DNA of 64,000 bases from Variovorax paradoxus (GCF_009755665.1 NZ_CP046622.1:2852001-2916000); one strand, 5' to 3'; shown: positions 43,541-52,414, counted from the first letter of the stretch. The notes: generated by a model from the sequence alone, not told the origin. Made by a program: numbers and translations.

Positions 43541-44251
43541 ATGACGCCGAAGGCCAACATCCTGGTCGTGGACGACGAGCAGGACATCCGCGAAGTCATC
43601 GAGGAGTACTTTGTCTCCCACGGCTACCGAGCCATCGGCGCCGGGAACGCCGACGCCGCGCGGGCACTGGCGGCCGAGCACATGGTCGACCTGGCGCTGG
43701 TCGACATCCACATGCCCGGCGAGGACGGCCTGAGCCTCGCGCGCCATCTGCGCGAACGCTATGCACACGTGGCGATCGTGATGCTCACGTCGGCCGACAC
43801 GGTGACCGACCGCATCGTCGGCCTGGAGATGGGGGCGGACGACTACGTGCCGAAACCCTTCGACCCTCGCGAACTGCTGGCCCGCGTGAAAAGCGTCCTG
43901 CGCCGCACGACACCGGCGCGGCGGGCGGACCTCGGCGCGCAGCGCGTGCGGATCGGGCGCTGCGTCCTCGACATTTCAGCCCACCGCCTGACCGACGACG
44001 CGGGCAGCGAAGTGCCGATGTCCCCGCTGGAGTTCGACCTGCTCAAGTCGCTGGCCGAGCACCCGAACCGGCCGCTGTCGCGCGAGCAGATCCTGAGCTC
44101 GCACGGGCAGCACGATTTGGCACCGTTCGACCGCAGCGTGGACCTGCGCATCATGCGGCTTCGCAAGAAGGTCGAGCCCGACCCGGAGCATCCGAGGTAC
44201 ATCCGGACCCTGCGCAATGCGGGCTATGTCTTCATTCCCGACGGCCGGTGA
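43541..44251 (+). CDS. OmpR-type response regulator
   Basis: 236 residues: receiver with Val-Asp-Asp-Glu, the phospho-acceptor Asp in Ala-Leu-Val-Asp-Ile-His-Met-Pro, Thr in Met-Leu-Thr-Ser-Ala-Asp and Lys in Val-Pro-Lys-Pro-Phe, all intact. The winged helix contains Met-Ser-Pro-Leu-Glu-Phe-Asp-Leu-Leu and ends Arg-Thr-Leu-Arg-Asn-Ala-Gly-Tyr-Val-Phe. ATG at 43541 follows GAGGAGGG. First gene of a three-gene signalling operon with a solute-binding lipoprotein and a hybrid kinase. Confidence 0.93.
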   Translation: MTPKANILVVDDEQDIREVIEEYFVSHGYRAIGAGNADAARALAAEHMVDLALVDIHMPGEDGLSLARHLRERYAHVAIVMLTSADTVTDRIVGLEMGADDYVPKPFDPRELLARVKSVLRRTTPARRADLGAQRVRIGRCVLDISAHRLTDDAGSEVPMSPLEFDLLKSLAEHPNRPLSREQILSSHGQHDLAPFDRSVDLRIMRLRKKVEPDPEHPRYIRTLRNAGYVFIPDGR

Positions 44252-44258
44252 GGCACGC

Positions 44259-45263
44259 ATGAGAAGCCACTTGCAAACATTCGGCGGCCGCACGCCGACG
44301 CGGCCGCGCGCGCTTGTCCTGCTGGCGCTTGTGCTGCTGGCGCTACTGCTGCCGGGCTGCTCTCGCCAGCCCGAATCGCCGCTGCGCATCGGCACCAACG
44401 TATGGATCGGCAGCGAGCCTCTCTATCTCGCACGCGACCTCGGCCACCTGCCAACCAAGTCGGTGCAGCTGCTGGAGTACCCCTCGGCGAGCGAGGTGCT
44501 GCGCGCATTCCGCAACCAGGCCATCGACGGCATGGTGATCAGCCTGGACGAGCTCTTCGGGCTTGCGGCCGAAGGCATGAGCCCGCGGGTCATCCTGGTG
44601 GTCGACGTGTCGCACGGCGCCGACGTAGTGCTGGGGCGGCCCGGCATGAAATCGATGACGGACCTGCGCGGCAAGCGCGTTGCGGTGGAAAGCGGCGCGC
44701 TCGGTGCCTTCGTACTGAGCCGCGCGCTTGCGCTGAACGGCATGCAGGCGAGCGACGTCACCGTGGTGCAGATGGAGTCCAACGAGCAGCCCGGCGCCTT
44801 CGAGCGGGGGCAGGTGGATGCCGCCGTCACGTTCGATCCGTACCGCGCGCAGATGCTCAAGCATGGCGCCACCACGCTGTTCGACAGCACGCGCATTCCT
44901 GGAGAGATCGTCGACCTGATCGCAGTGCGCCAGAGCGTGCTCGACAAGCACCCCAAGGCGGCGCAGACGCTGCTGGCAGGCTGGTTCAGGGCCGTCGACT
45001 ACCTGCAGCGAGACCCGGCCGACGCGGGCAGGCGCATGGGCATCCGCCAGCAGACCACGGGCGAGCAGTACCTGGCCGCCCTGCGCGGGCTCCACATCCC
45101 CTCGCGCGAGGAAAACCTGAGGATGATCGGCGGCAGCTCGCCCGAGCTGGTGCCCACGGGGCGCCGGCTCATGGATCTGATGCTGGCCGCCAGGCTGCTT
45201 CCCGCTCCGCTGAAGATCGAGGACGTGCTGGCGCCCGCGCCGCTGGAAAGCCTGCCGCCGTGA
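44259..45263 (+). CDS. NMT1/THI5-like solute-binding lipoprotein in a two-component operon
   Basis: 334-residue lipoprotein precursor: N-terminal signal ending Leu-Leu-Pro-Gly-Cys, then a substrate-binding fold of the NMT1/SsuA type (Ile-Gly-Thr-Asn-Val-Trp-Ile-Gly-Ser-Glu-Pro-Leu-Tyr, Asp-Leu-Arg-Gly-Lys-Arg-Val-Ala-Val-Glu). No ABC permease or ATPase is nearby. It lies between a response regulator and a hybrid kinase, the kinase start overlapping its stop (GTGA), so it is likely a periplasmic ligand sensor for the kinase. Ligand unknown. Confidence 0.88.
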   Translation: MRSHLQTFGGRTPTRPRALVLLALVLLALLLPGCSRQPESPLRIGTNVWIGSEPLYLARDLGHLPTKSVQLLEYPSASEVLRAFRNQAIDGMVISLDELFGLAAEGMSPRVILVVDVSHGADVVLGRPGMKSMTDLRGKRVAVESGALGAFVLSRALALNGMQASDVTVVQMESNEQPGAFERGQVDAAVTFDPYRAQMLKHGATTLFDSTRIPGEIVDLIAVRQSVLDKHPKAAQTLLAGWFRAVDYLQRDPADAGRRMGIRQQTTGEQYLAALRGLHIPSREENLRMIGGSSPELVPTGRRLMDLMLAARLLPAPLKIEDVLAPAPLESLPP

Positions 45264-47584
45264 AGTTGCGCCTGTCGACGTCGCTCAAGGTGACGGTGCC
45301 GCTGATCCTGCTGGGGTTTGCCGCGGTGCTGAGCACCTTCATCCTCGTGTACCACGTGCCGCAGGCCGAGCGCGCCACCGAAGTGCGCAGCCGCGAACGC
45401 ATCGCACAGGAGATGTCCCGCCTGCAGAGCACGCTCGAGTACCTTTCACTGCGCGGCGACCTGGTCGCCGCGCAGCACGAGATCGCGGTGCTCGCGCACA
45501 ACCACGAGATCGTTCTCGCGGTCCTCACGGACGAGCGGAACCTGGTGCTCGCCGCCACGCGGCGCGCCTGGCTCGGCAGGCCGGTCGCGGAGGTGTTGCC
45601 GACGTTCGACTTCCTCCAGGCCGCCGGCGCCATGCGCGAGCATCGCGCGCGGGTCACTGTCGACCCGACGGGCAATGAGCTGCTGGCCTATGCCGGCATC
45701 CTGATGGGCAGCCGCGAGCGAGAGGAGCTGCGCCCGTCCCAACGCGGCAGCCTGTTCCTGGCCTACGACCTTGCGGGCCCCAAGGCCGAGGCGCGCGCGC
45801 AGGTCATGCAGCAGTCGCTCTACTGGGCGGGCTGGGTGACCGCACTGGCGCTGGCCATGTGGCTGGTATTCCACTTCCTGCTGACGCGGCGGACCGCACG
45901 CCTCGTGCATGCCGCGGAGCAGTTGGCCGCGGGCAACCTCTCGGCGCGCAGCCGGCTGCGGGGCAACGACGAACTCGGCCGACTGAGCCGCGCCTTCGAC
46001 GCGATGGCCGAGAAGGTCGCGAGCACGCAGAACCGGCTGCGCCACGACATCGCCGAACGGGTGCGCGTGCAGCAGGCGCTGCAGAACAGCGAAGCAAGGC
46101 TGCAGCAGATCCTGAACAACACCACGTCGGTGGTATCGGTGAAGGACACGGAGGGCCGCTTCCTGTTCGTCAACCGGCAATGGGAGCAACTGTTTCACCT
46201 GAAGCAGGCCGAGGTGCTCGGGCAAACCGAGACCGAGATGCTGTCCGGCGCGAGCGCATGCACCTCGCGCAGCAACGACCTCGAGGTGCTGGAGCGCAAC
46301 GCCCCCATCGAGTTCGAGGAAACCGCGCCGCTCGACGACGGCCTGCACACGTACATCTCGATCAGGTTCCCGCTGCACGATGCCGACGGCAAGGCCTATG
46401 CGGTGTGCGGCATTTCCACCGACATCACCGAGAAGAAGCGCTCCGCCGAAGAGCTGGCGCGGCAGCGCGAGGCCCTGCATCAGCGCGAGAAGCTGGCCGC
46501 GCTGGGCTCGATGCTGGCCGGGGTGGCGCACGAGCTCAACAACCCGCTGGCCGTGGTGGTGGCACGCGCGGTGCTGCTGGAAGAACAGGCCGACGCCGGC
46601 ACCCGGGCCATGGCGGCGAAGATCCGCGCCGCGGCCGAGCGCTGCGCGCGCATCGTGCGCACCTTTCTGGGCATGGCGCGCCAGCAGCCGCCCGAGCGCG
46701 GGCCGGTCGCCATCCAAGAGGTCGTGGCGGCGGCGCTCGACATGGCGGCCTATGCCGTGCGCAGCAGCGGCGTCGAGGTGGTGCTGGACCAGGCCGGCGA
46801 CCTGCCGCCGATCCTTGCCGATGCCGGCCAGATCCACCAGGTGCTGCTCAATCTGCTCGTCAACGCGCAGCAGGCGCTGCAGGACCAGCCGCCGCCGCGC
46901 CGTATCCAGCTGCGCACGCGCCACGACGCGGCGGCCCGGCGGGTGCGTGTGACGGTGTCGGACAACGGCCCGGGCATCCCGCCCGAGCTGCGCACACGCG
47001 TGTTCGAGCCCTACTTCACCACCAAGCCCACGGGCATCGGCACCGGCGTGGGTTTGGCGGTAAGCCTGGGCATCGTGGAGGCGCACGGCGGTGAGCTCAC
47101 CGTCGATTGCCCACCGGGGGGCGGTGCGGTATTCGACATCGCACTGCCGGTCGGAAACGTGCAAGAAGGCCGTGCCGTGGCCGCGGCGCCGCAGAACGCG
47201 AGCGATCGTCCGCACAAGATCCTGATCGTCGACGACGAGATGGAGGTGCGCGATACGCTGGCGCAGATCCTCACCGGCGTCCGGCACCGCGTCGTGGCGG
47301 TCCCATCCGCGCGGGACGCGCTGCGGCACATGGCGCTGGAACACTACGACGCGATCCTCACCGACGTGCGCATGCCGGACCTCGACGGGCGCGCGCTGTA
47401 CCGCGAGATCGAGCGGCGCTGGCCGGAGCAGGCCGGCCGCGTGGTGTTCGTCACCGGCGACACGCTGTCGGCGGTGTTGAACGATTTCGTTTCGGCCAGC
47501 GGGCGGCCGGTGATCGAGAAGCCGTTCCTGCCGGGCGAAGTGTGCCGCGTGGTCGCGGAGGTCGTGGCCGTAGAGGACGATTGA
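45260..47584 (+). CDS. Hybrid sensor histidine kinase (CHASE-like/HAMP/PAS/HisKA/REC)
   Basis: 774-residue inner-membrane kinase: transmembrane helices at about 10-30 and 190-215 enclose a periplasmic region, then HAMP (about 215-270) and PAS (about 285-400). The H-box is Ala-Gly-Val-Ala-His-Glu-Leu-Asn-Asn-Pro-Leu, with N-box Asn-Leu-Leu-Val-Asn-Ala-Gln-Gln-Ala and G-boxes Asp-Asn-Gly-Pro-Gly-Ile and Gly-Thr-Gly-Val-Gly-Leu. A C-terminal receiver spans about 650-765 (Leu-Thr-Asp-Val-Arg-Met-Pro, Glu-Lys-Pro-Phe). GTG start overlapping the lipoprotein stop. It probably receives ligand information from the lipoprotein and signals to the upstream regulator, though the fused receiver implies an extra relay or attenuation step. 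Confidence 0.92.
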   Translation: MKLRLSTSLKVTVPLILLGFAAVLSTFILVYHVPQAERATEVRSRERIAQEMSRLQSTLEYLSLRGDLVAAQHEIAVLAHNHEIVLAVLTDERNLVLAATRRAWLGRPVAEVLPTFDFLQAAGAMREHRARVTVDPTGNELLAYAGILMGSREREELRPSQRGSLFLAYDLAGPKAEARAQVMQQSLYWAGWVTALALAMWLVFHFLLTRRTARLVHAAEQLAAGNLSARSRLRGNDELGRLSRAFDAMAEKVASTQNRLRHDIAERVRVQQALQNSEARLQQILNNTTSVVSVKDTEGRFLFVNRQWEQLFHLKQAEVLGQTETEMLSGASACTSRSNDLEVLERNAPIEFEETAPLDDGLHTYISIRFPLHDADGKAYAVCGISTDITEKKRSAEELARQREALHQREKLAALGSMLAGVAHELNNPLAVVVARAVLLEEQADAGTRAMAAKIRAAAERCARIVRTFLGMARQQPPERGPVAIQEVVAAALDMAAYAVRSSGVEVVLDQAGDLPPILADAGQIHQVLLNLLVNAQQALQDQPPPRRIQLRTRHDAAARRVRVTVSDNGPGIPPELRTRVFEPYFTTKPTGIGTGVGLAVSLGIVEAHGGELTVDCPPGGGAVFDIALPVGNVQEGRAVAAAPQNASDRPHKILIVDDEMEVRDTLAQILTGVRHRVVAVPSARDALRHMALEHYDAILTDVRMPDLDGRALYREIERRWPEQAGRVVFVTGDTLSAVLNDFVSASGRPVIEKPFLPGEVCRVVAEVVAVEDD

Positions 47585-47588
47585 GAAA

Positions 47589-47607
47589 GGCGCTCTCAAG
47601 GAGCGCC
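47589..47607 (+). terminator. Hairpin after the kinase gene
   Basis: Perfect 7-bp stem GGCGCTC / GAGCGCC with loop TCAAG, five bases after the kinase stop codon. No T-run follows, so it is a probable but weak terminator for the signalling operon. Confidence 0.5.
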
Positions 47608-47628
47608 CCTGTGGCGCGCGGCCGGCTT

Positions 47629-47862
47629 TCAGCTCATCGGCAGAGTGCGCAGCGGCACCTCGCGGTGACCCGGTAGGACGCACGACATTGGTAGGCACGA
47701 CAATTTTTCAGCCTGTCCCTCCAGGGGGTGCTCGGCCAGCCGGCCGACGGCTGCCGAGAAAATCTCATCCACGCGGATGGCAGCAAGCGGGTTGTCCCGG
47801 GCGATGAGGTCGACGATGTCGGCGCGGTCTTGCTCGGTGGAGAGGGTCCACAGGACCCTCAT
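47629..47862 (-). pseudogene. Decayed ParE/RelE-type toxin gene
   Basis: The first 50 codons match the RelE/ParE toxin N-terminus (Trp-Thr, Asp-Arg-Ala-Asp-Ile-Val-Asp-x-Ile-Ala, Asp-Asn-Pro-Leu-Ala-Ala, Leu-Ala-Glu-His-Pro-Leu-Glu-Gly). The usual C-terminal strand with its Arg/Tyr residues is missing or out of frame. It starts on an ATGA shared with an upstream antitoxin-like end, the classic toxin-antitoxin layout. Probably inactive. Confidence 0.6.
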
Positions 47863-47990
47863 GCGTCAGTGCCGCCGGCTTTGGCCCGCAGCGCAGCGCG
47901 ACAGGCAGCAAAGCGAGCCGAAACAAAGGCATCGAAGACGACGTCCGATTCCACCGGGCGATCGCGAGGGCCTCGCACGACGGATCTTCG
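47859..47990 (-). pseudogene. Remnant of a cognate antitoxin gene
   Basis: The last 40 or so codons before the toxin start read like the tail of a RelB/ParD-type antitoxin (Val-Glu-Ser-Asp-Val-Val-Phe-Asp-Ala-Phe, then a basic Ala-rich end), and the stop overlaps the toxin ATG. No ribosome site or N-terminal DNA-binding part can be followed upstream in the same frame. Assignment is based mainly on the overlap. Confidence 0.4.
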
Positions 47991-48644
47991 ACGCAGCGAA
48001 ATTGCGGTAGAGCGCGACGGCTTGGCCGACCACGAGGTTTGCTCCATCCCTTCCCGCGCGGCGCTATGTCCGCGCAGGCTTCTGGGAGGAAAGCAGAACC
48101 GTCGATTCGATCCGGCGCGCGCTGGGCGCAGGCACCCCATAGGAGCGCCTCCGCCCGTGGCTGCTTTTTTTGCCGCTGTAGCGGGAGGCCACCGCTGTAC
48201 AAGGCCCAACGCACATTGACCGGGCTCCAACGCTTGGTGCCTACCGCTTGAGCATCGATCTTCCTTGCGAATCCCACCGCTCTTGGCCGGAAAACGCTCG
48301 CCATTGCCAAACGCGATTCTCTCTGGAGTTCCGGCTTCCTCCCTCGATCCGTCTGCGCGCCACCTGCGGACACCCGCTGCACGTCTTGCCGCGCACGCAC
48401 TGGCACAACTCTCACGCCACTTGCCGGGAAGCCAAACCTGTTGACGTATTTGGTGCGTATCAGGCACCACTGTGCGTCCGTCTGCGAGCCTACCGGCGCG
48501 CTCCTTGGCTACCTACGATCAACGCCAGACGGTCTATTGCCGTGATCCGCGCCTCACAACTCCTGGGAGTTGAACGGCAACCTGCTGCCAGTCGCCTGGC
48601 AGGTCAGGCCCGCGCCATCGGGCCGCCCTTTTGGAGATTCCGCC
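47991..48644. other. Stretch without a recognised gene
   Basis: About 650 bases between the antitoxin remnant and the MBL gene. Several open frames exist on both strands but none has family-like sequence with a ribosome site. The 12 bases just before the MBL start carry GGAG. Base composition is a little lower in GC than neighbours. Confidence 0.5.
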
Positions 48645-49562
48645 ATGTCCCTCACAGATGAAACCTTGCAACCCACGAGCGAGAAACCCAAAGATCTGGT
48701 GCCTTCCCGCTACGCACTGCGCATCGGCGATATCGACGCGATGGTGGTCAGCGACGGCCCGATGCCGCTGCCCACCTCGACCATGGCCACCAACGCCGAT
48801 CCGGCGGACCTGGCGAACTGGCTGGACCAGATGTTCATGCCGCCCGACAAGTACGACTGGCCGCTGAACGTGATGGTCGCCCGCAGCGGCGACCAGACCA
48901 TCCTCATCGACGCGGGTCTGGGCGGCCAGTTCCCGGGCTTTCCGCGCGCCGGGCAGTTCCCCCAACGTCTGGCCGCGGCCGGCATCGAGCTCGAGTCCGT
49001 CACCGACGTGATCATCACCCACATGCACATGGACCACGTGGGCGGGCTGCTCGTTCCGGGGATCAAGGAACGCCTGCGTCCCGACGTGCGCATCCACGTC
49101 GCCAAGGCCGAGGTCGACTTCTGGACCTCGCCGGACTTCTCCCGGACAGTGATGCCGAAGCCGGTGCCGGAGGTGCTCCGCTCGACCGCCAAGAGCTTCT
49201 ACAACGAATACCGCGACCGGCTGCAGACCTTCGAGGAGCGGCGCGAGGTGGCGCCGGGTGTGGTGGTCCGCCGTACCGGCGGCCACACACCGGGGCACAG
49301 CGTGGTCGACCTGGTGTCGGGCGGCGAGCGCCTGATGTTCGCCGGCGACGCCATGTTCCCGGTCGCATTCGATCACCCCGACTGGCAAAACGGCTTCGAG
49401 CACGATCCCGAGAAAGCGACCGACGTGCGCATCGGACTCTTCCGCGAACTGGCGCAGACGCGCGGATTGCTGGTGGCTGCTCACCTGCCCTTCCCCTCCA
49501 TCGGCCGGGTGGCGGTCGACGGCGACATCTTCCGCTGGGTTCCGATCATCTGGGACTACTGA
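48645..49562 (+). CDS. MBL-fold metallo-hydrolase
   Basis: Metallo-beta-lactamase-fold hydrolase of 305 residues. The zinc motif is Thr-His-Met-His-Met-Asp-His (about residue 125), followed by Gly-His-Thr-Pro-Gly-His and Ala-Gly-Asp-Ala, the usual later ligands. Similar to lactonase/arylsulfatase-like subfamilies. ATG at 48645 has GGAG eight bases before it. No signal peptide, so cytosolic. Substrate unknown; quorum-lactone hydrolysis is one possibility. Confidence 0.9.
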   Translation: MSLTDETLQPTSEKPKDLVPSRYALRIGDIDAMVVSDGPMPLPTSTMATNADPADLANWLDQMFMPPDKYDWPLNVMVARSGDQTILIDAGLGGQFPGFPRAGQFPQRLAAAGIELESVTDVIITHMHMDHVGGLLVPGIKERLRPDVRIHVAKAEVDFWTSPDFSRTVMPKPVPEVLRSTAKSFYNEYRDRLQTFEERREVAPGVVVRRTGGHTPGHSVVDLVSGGERLMFAGDAMFPVAFDHPDWQNGFEHDPEKATDVRIGLFRELAQTRGLLVAAHLPFPSIGRVAVDGDIFRWVPIIWDY

Positions 49563-49687
49563 CTCGCGTCGGCGGCGCGCGAGCCGGACGCCGGCTTGTG
49601 GCGCCGCATTGCCGACCCCACGAACCTTTCTTCTCCCTCGCGGCGTTCGCGAACGGGTACCCCAGCCGCACTGAGGCCGGAGCACAC

Positions 49688-50167
49688 ATGACCCATCGTC
49701 TCAACTACATCAAGCAGTCGCCCGAACTCTTCAAGAAGCTGATCGAGTTCAGCACGCTCGTGGACAGCGGCACCATCGAGCAACCGATCCGCGACCTCGT
49801 CGCGATCCGTGCCTCACAACTCAACGGTTGCGCGTTCTGCCTCGACATGCACATCAAGGAGGCCAAGATCCATGGCGAGCGCGAACTGCGCATTCACCAT
49901 CTGGCCGCATGGCGTGAATCGACGCTGTTCGTTCCGCGCGAGCGTGCGGCCCTGGCCTGGACCGAGGTGCTGACCAGGCTGCCCGAACACGGCGTGCCTG
50001 ACGACATCTACGAGCGCGTGCGCACGCAGCTGTCGGAAAAAGAGCTTTCGGACCTGACCTTCAGCGTCATGGCCGTCAATGCATGGAACCGCGTGAACGT
50101 CGCGTTCCAGACCGTGCCCGGTTCGTCGGACAAGGCCTTCGGCCTGGACAAGGCCAACCTCTCCTGA
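49688..50167 (+). CDS. AhpD-like carboxymuconolactone decarboxylase family protein
   Basis: 159-residue helical protein with the redox/proton-relay motif Cys-Ala-Phe-Cys-Leu-Asp-Met-His (CxxC-x3-H), typical of AhpD-like alkyl-hydroperoxidase-related proteins. ATG at 49688 chosen; the N-terminus Tyr-Ile-Lys-Gln-Ser-Pro-Glu-Leu-Phe-Lys fits the family. Probably helps peroxide or thiol metabolism. Lies 125 bases after the MBL gene in the same direction. Confidence 0.88.
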   Translation: MTHRLNYIKQSPELFKKLIEFSTLVDSGTIEQPIRDLVAIRASQLNGCAFCLDMHIKEAKIHGERELRIHHLAAWRESTLFVPRERAALAWTEVLTRLPEHGVPDDIYERVRTQLSEKELSDLTFSVMAVNAWNRVNVAFQTVPGSSDKAFGLDKANLS

Positions 50168-50176
50168 GTCCCCGCG

Positions 50177-50206
50177 GCAGGCGCCACCGCATCTGGCGAT
50201 GCCTGC
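50177..50206 (+). terminator. Possible hairpin after the AhpD-like gene
   Basis: GCAGGC and GCCTGC flank an inner GCCA / TGGC pairing, giving an imperfect stem-loop 10 bases after the stop. No T-run; low confidence. Confidence 0.3.
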
Positions 50207-50362
50207 GCCTGCAGCTCGGCGAGATCCTTCGCGCCGATATACGACGGCGGTAGGCGAGCGCATCCTCCACTCGCCATCGGTGCCTGCACCCCGCAGGTCA
50301 CCCTCCCCGCGCTTCAAGTGTTTTCCTGACATGCCACGGCGCGATCGCCGAGGGGCACCGCC

Positions 50363-50640
50363 ATGCGCTTTCGAAGCGCGCCTCGAGTCGAAGTCAGACG
50401 CTGGGCCCTGCGCGAGCAGATGTCCATTCGCGAGATAGCCAGGCGTACAGGCCTGTCTCGCAACACCGTGAAGAAGTACCTGCGAGCGGGCGACGAAGCG
50501 CCGCGCTACGCCAAGCGGGCGAGCTCAAGCAAGCTCGATCCCTATGCCGACAAGCTCGCGACCTGGCTCGCGATTGAGGCCACCAAATCGCGGAAACAGC
50601 GGCGCAATCTGCGACAGATCCACACACATCAAGCACTTAT
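50363..50640 (+). pseudogene. IS21-family transposase (IstA) N-terminal remnant
   Basis: The first 80 or so codons read Ile-Arg-Glu-Ile-Ala-Arg-Arg-Thr-Gly-Leu-Ser-Arg-Asn-Thr-Val-Lys-Lys-Tyr-Leu-Arg, the IstA helix-turn-helix. Asp-Pro-Tyr-Ala-Asp-Lys-Leu and Lys-Ser-Arg-Lys-Gln-Arg-Arg-Asn-Leu follow. The DDE catalytic part and istB are absent; after about 50640 the sequence is unrelated. A 29-base piece of it is repeated at 52350. Confidence 0.8.
50441..50469 (+). repeat. 29-bp sequence, first copy
   Basis: AGGCGTACAGGCCTGTCTCG followed by CAACACCGT, encoding part of the IstA helix-turn-helix. A copy differing at one base occurs at 52350-52378. Confidence 0.85.
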
Positions 50641-50915
50641 CCACACCGTGAAGCCTTCGGGCTCACAAAGCGGGGGGTCAGTATTCGATGGAAATCTCGG
50701 GTCAGAGATCGGCGGAATCCAACAAAGTGGGCAACAAAACATCCGAAATAGATGCGTTGTGCCTTGATGCGATCGATTCATCTGCGCTGCCGATCACTAC
50801 GGCAGAAAACAGAAATCGCGTCGCGCGCGGCAAAGTTGAGACTCCTTGTCGCGATCGGCGCGACAGAACCGGCGAAGCGCCGCCCTAAGTCCTTGAATGA
50901 GCGTGTTCTTCGCTC

Positions 50916-51311
50916 TTGGCTGGCGGTGTGAGATGCTGTCGGCTGACTATTGACGGTCAGTATTTCTTCGTCCGTGGCTGCTTGGAAATTCCAGTTCAGT
51001 GCCAAGGTGAGCCGTTCTCTTGGGGCGTATGGGTGTCATTGAGCAAAGAGAGCTATACCCAATGGGTTGAACTCTTCGAGGAACCACTACGTTCCCATGC
51101 GGGTCCGTTTTTTGGATGGCTCAACACTTCCTTGAAGCCGTATCCAGACACTGTGAACCTGAAGACCCGAGTTCGTCTTCGAGATGGAGGCATTCGCCCG
51201 CTCATTGAACTCGAGCCCACAGACCACCCTCTCGCCGTCGAGCAACGGGAAGGAATCACCGTGGAAAGGGTCGCAGAGCTCTATTCCTTGATGATGCATG
51301 CGGACGAATAA
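50916..51311 (+). pseudogene. DUF2199 protein, N-terminally truncated
   Basis: The frame has a good DUF2199 body: Tyr-Phe-Phe-Val-Arg-Gly-Cys-Leu-Glu-Ile-Pro-Val, Phe-Ser-Trp-Gly-Val-Trp-Val-Ser-Leu-Ser, Pro-Tyr-Pro-Asp-Thr-Val-Asn-Leu-Lys-Thr and Pro-Thr-Asp-His-Pro-Leu-Ala-Val-Glu-Gln-Arg-Glu-Gly-Ile. The family's N-terminal zinc-ribbon (Cys-x2-Cys) and following residues are missing; the upstream part appears deleted or out of frame. Possibly still translated from an internal start. Confidence 0.65.
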
Positions 51312-51510
51312 TGGGCCGGCATCGCCGCTCTCAGAATACGTGCTGGAAGTTGCCTCGGCTCGGGAGGGCGTGATGTCAGGCTTGGATCGCCCTCCTCCAT
51401 ATTGGCCTGAGTTGGCCGTGATCTGGCTCGAAGCGGGCGTGCCATACGTCGAAGGACGGCGGACCGCCAAGCCCTCACCGTTCACGGCTTGACTCGAGAA
51501 CGAGGCGCAG

Positions 51511-51833
51511 ATGATCGAGCGTGTGCGGGTCACTTTCGAGTCGCGGGCGTCGAATGCGCGGGATGCTTCTACCAGCCCGAGAGGCCGAGGGCGCCCTTGC
51601 CATTTGCCGAAAGGTCTGCTTCGGTGGGAATCGCGGCTTTCGCGTTCGACTATCGCCATTTTGGTGAAAGCCAGGGTCGCCCGCGGCAGCTCGTCAGCGT
51701 CAGTCGGCAGCGGCAGGACATCATGGCCGCTCTTCGCGCTATCCCGGCGGCCACTTCGATGTCTACCACCACCTCTTCGAGGAGGTGGTGCGTGATCAGA
51801 GTGCGTTTTCGGAGCGGTACCTCGCCGGGTAAG
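51511..51833 (+). pseudogene. Alpha/beta hydrolase gene with internal deletion
   Basis: The beginning (Met-Ile-Glu-Arg-Val-Arg-Val-Thr-Phe-Glu-Ser-Arg), a middle piece in another frame (Ala-Phe-Asp-Tyr-Arg-His-Phe-Gly-Glu-Ser and Arg-Gln-Leu-Val-Ser-Val-x-Arg-Gln) and an end in a third frame (Tyr-Pro-Gly-Gly-His-Phe-Asp-Val-Tyr, TAA at 51831) all fit one alpha/beta-hydrolase family. The nucleophile region between them is deleted. Non-functional. Confidence 0.72.
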
Positions 51834-51954
51834 GCTCTTGAATTCATTGGCTGTGTGACATTTGTGAACGTTCTTCACCGTCGCGATGTACGCGGCACCG
51901 CATGGCAAGGCGTTGGTTGAGCGTCAGGGCTATTTCTAGCCCTCAGGAGTTGAA

Positions 51955-52326
51955 ATGACTTTTCCCCGAGCCGCTCTCAAGTTGGGTGCCGCAAGTCTCG
52001 TTGCTGCCGCAGCCTTGTTCACCGCCGCATCGGCCAATGCGGGCACCAGTTGGTCCATTGGTATCAACTTGCCCGGCGTCGCCGTGAGCGAACCCGCACC
52101 GGTCTATTACGAGCCGGCGCCTGTCTACTCGAGGCCGGCCCCGACCTACTACCAGCCTGCGCAGCCGGTTTACTCCGTACCCGCGCCTGTCTACTACGAA
52201 CCTGGCTCTCTTTGGGAGGAGCGCCGCGCGCAACGCTGGGAACAGCGCCGCGCCGAGCGCCGTGAGTGGCGTCGCCAGCAATGGGAACGCGAGCAGTACC
52301 GCCGCTACTACGAGGATCGCGATTGA
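51955..52326 (+). CDS. Exported Pro/Tyr-rich protein of unknown function
   Basis: 123-residue precursor with a Sec signal (cleavage near Ala-Asn-Ala-Gly, residue 29). A Pro-Ala-Pro-Val-Tyr-Tyr-Glu type repeat follows (about five copies, residues 46-85), then a very basic Arg/Trp/Glu helix. Such proteins occur widely in Burkholderiales next to envelope or stress genes; function unknown. The 29-bp IS21-like duplicate lies just after the stop. Confidence 0.75.
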   Translation: MTFPRAALKLGAASLVAAAALFTAASANAGTSWSIGINLPGVAVSEPAPVYYEPAPVYSRPAPTYYQPAQPVYSVPAPVYYEPGSLWEERRAQRWEQRRAERREWRRQQWEREQYRRYYEDRD

Positions 52327-52349
52327 TGTTGGTGACGTCGATCCGTGCA

Positions 52350-52378
52350 AGGCGTACAGGCCTGTCTCGCAACACTGT
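52350..52378 (+). repeat. 29-bp sequence, second copy (IS21 scar)
   Basis: Identical to 50441-50469 at 28 of 29 positions, but the surrounding sequence is different. It encodes the same helix-turn-helix fragment if read in frame and probably marks another IS21-type remnant. Confidence 0.7.
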
Positions 52379-52414
52379 ATTACCGAACCGGCCATGGCCT
52401 TCCCAAGAGACCTT

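Noticed and set aside
45446..47698. A 750-codon minus-strand open frame opposite the hybrid kinase
   Set aside because: Shadow of the kinase; composition is untypical and the kinase motifs lie on the plus strand.
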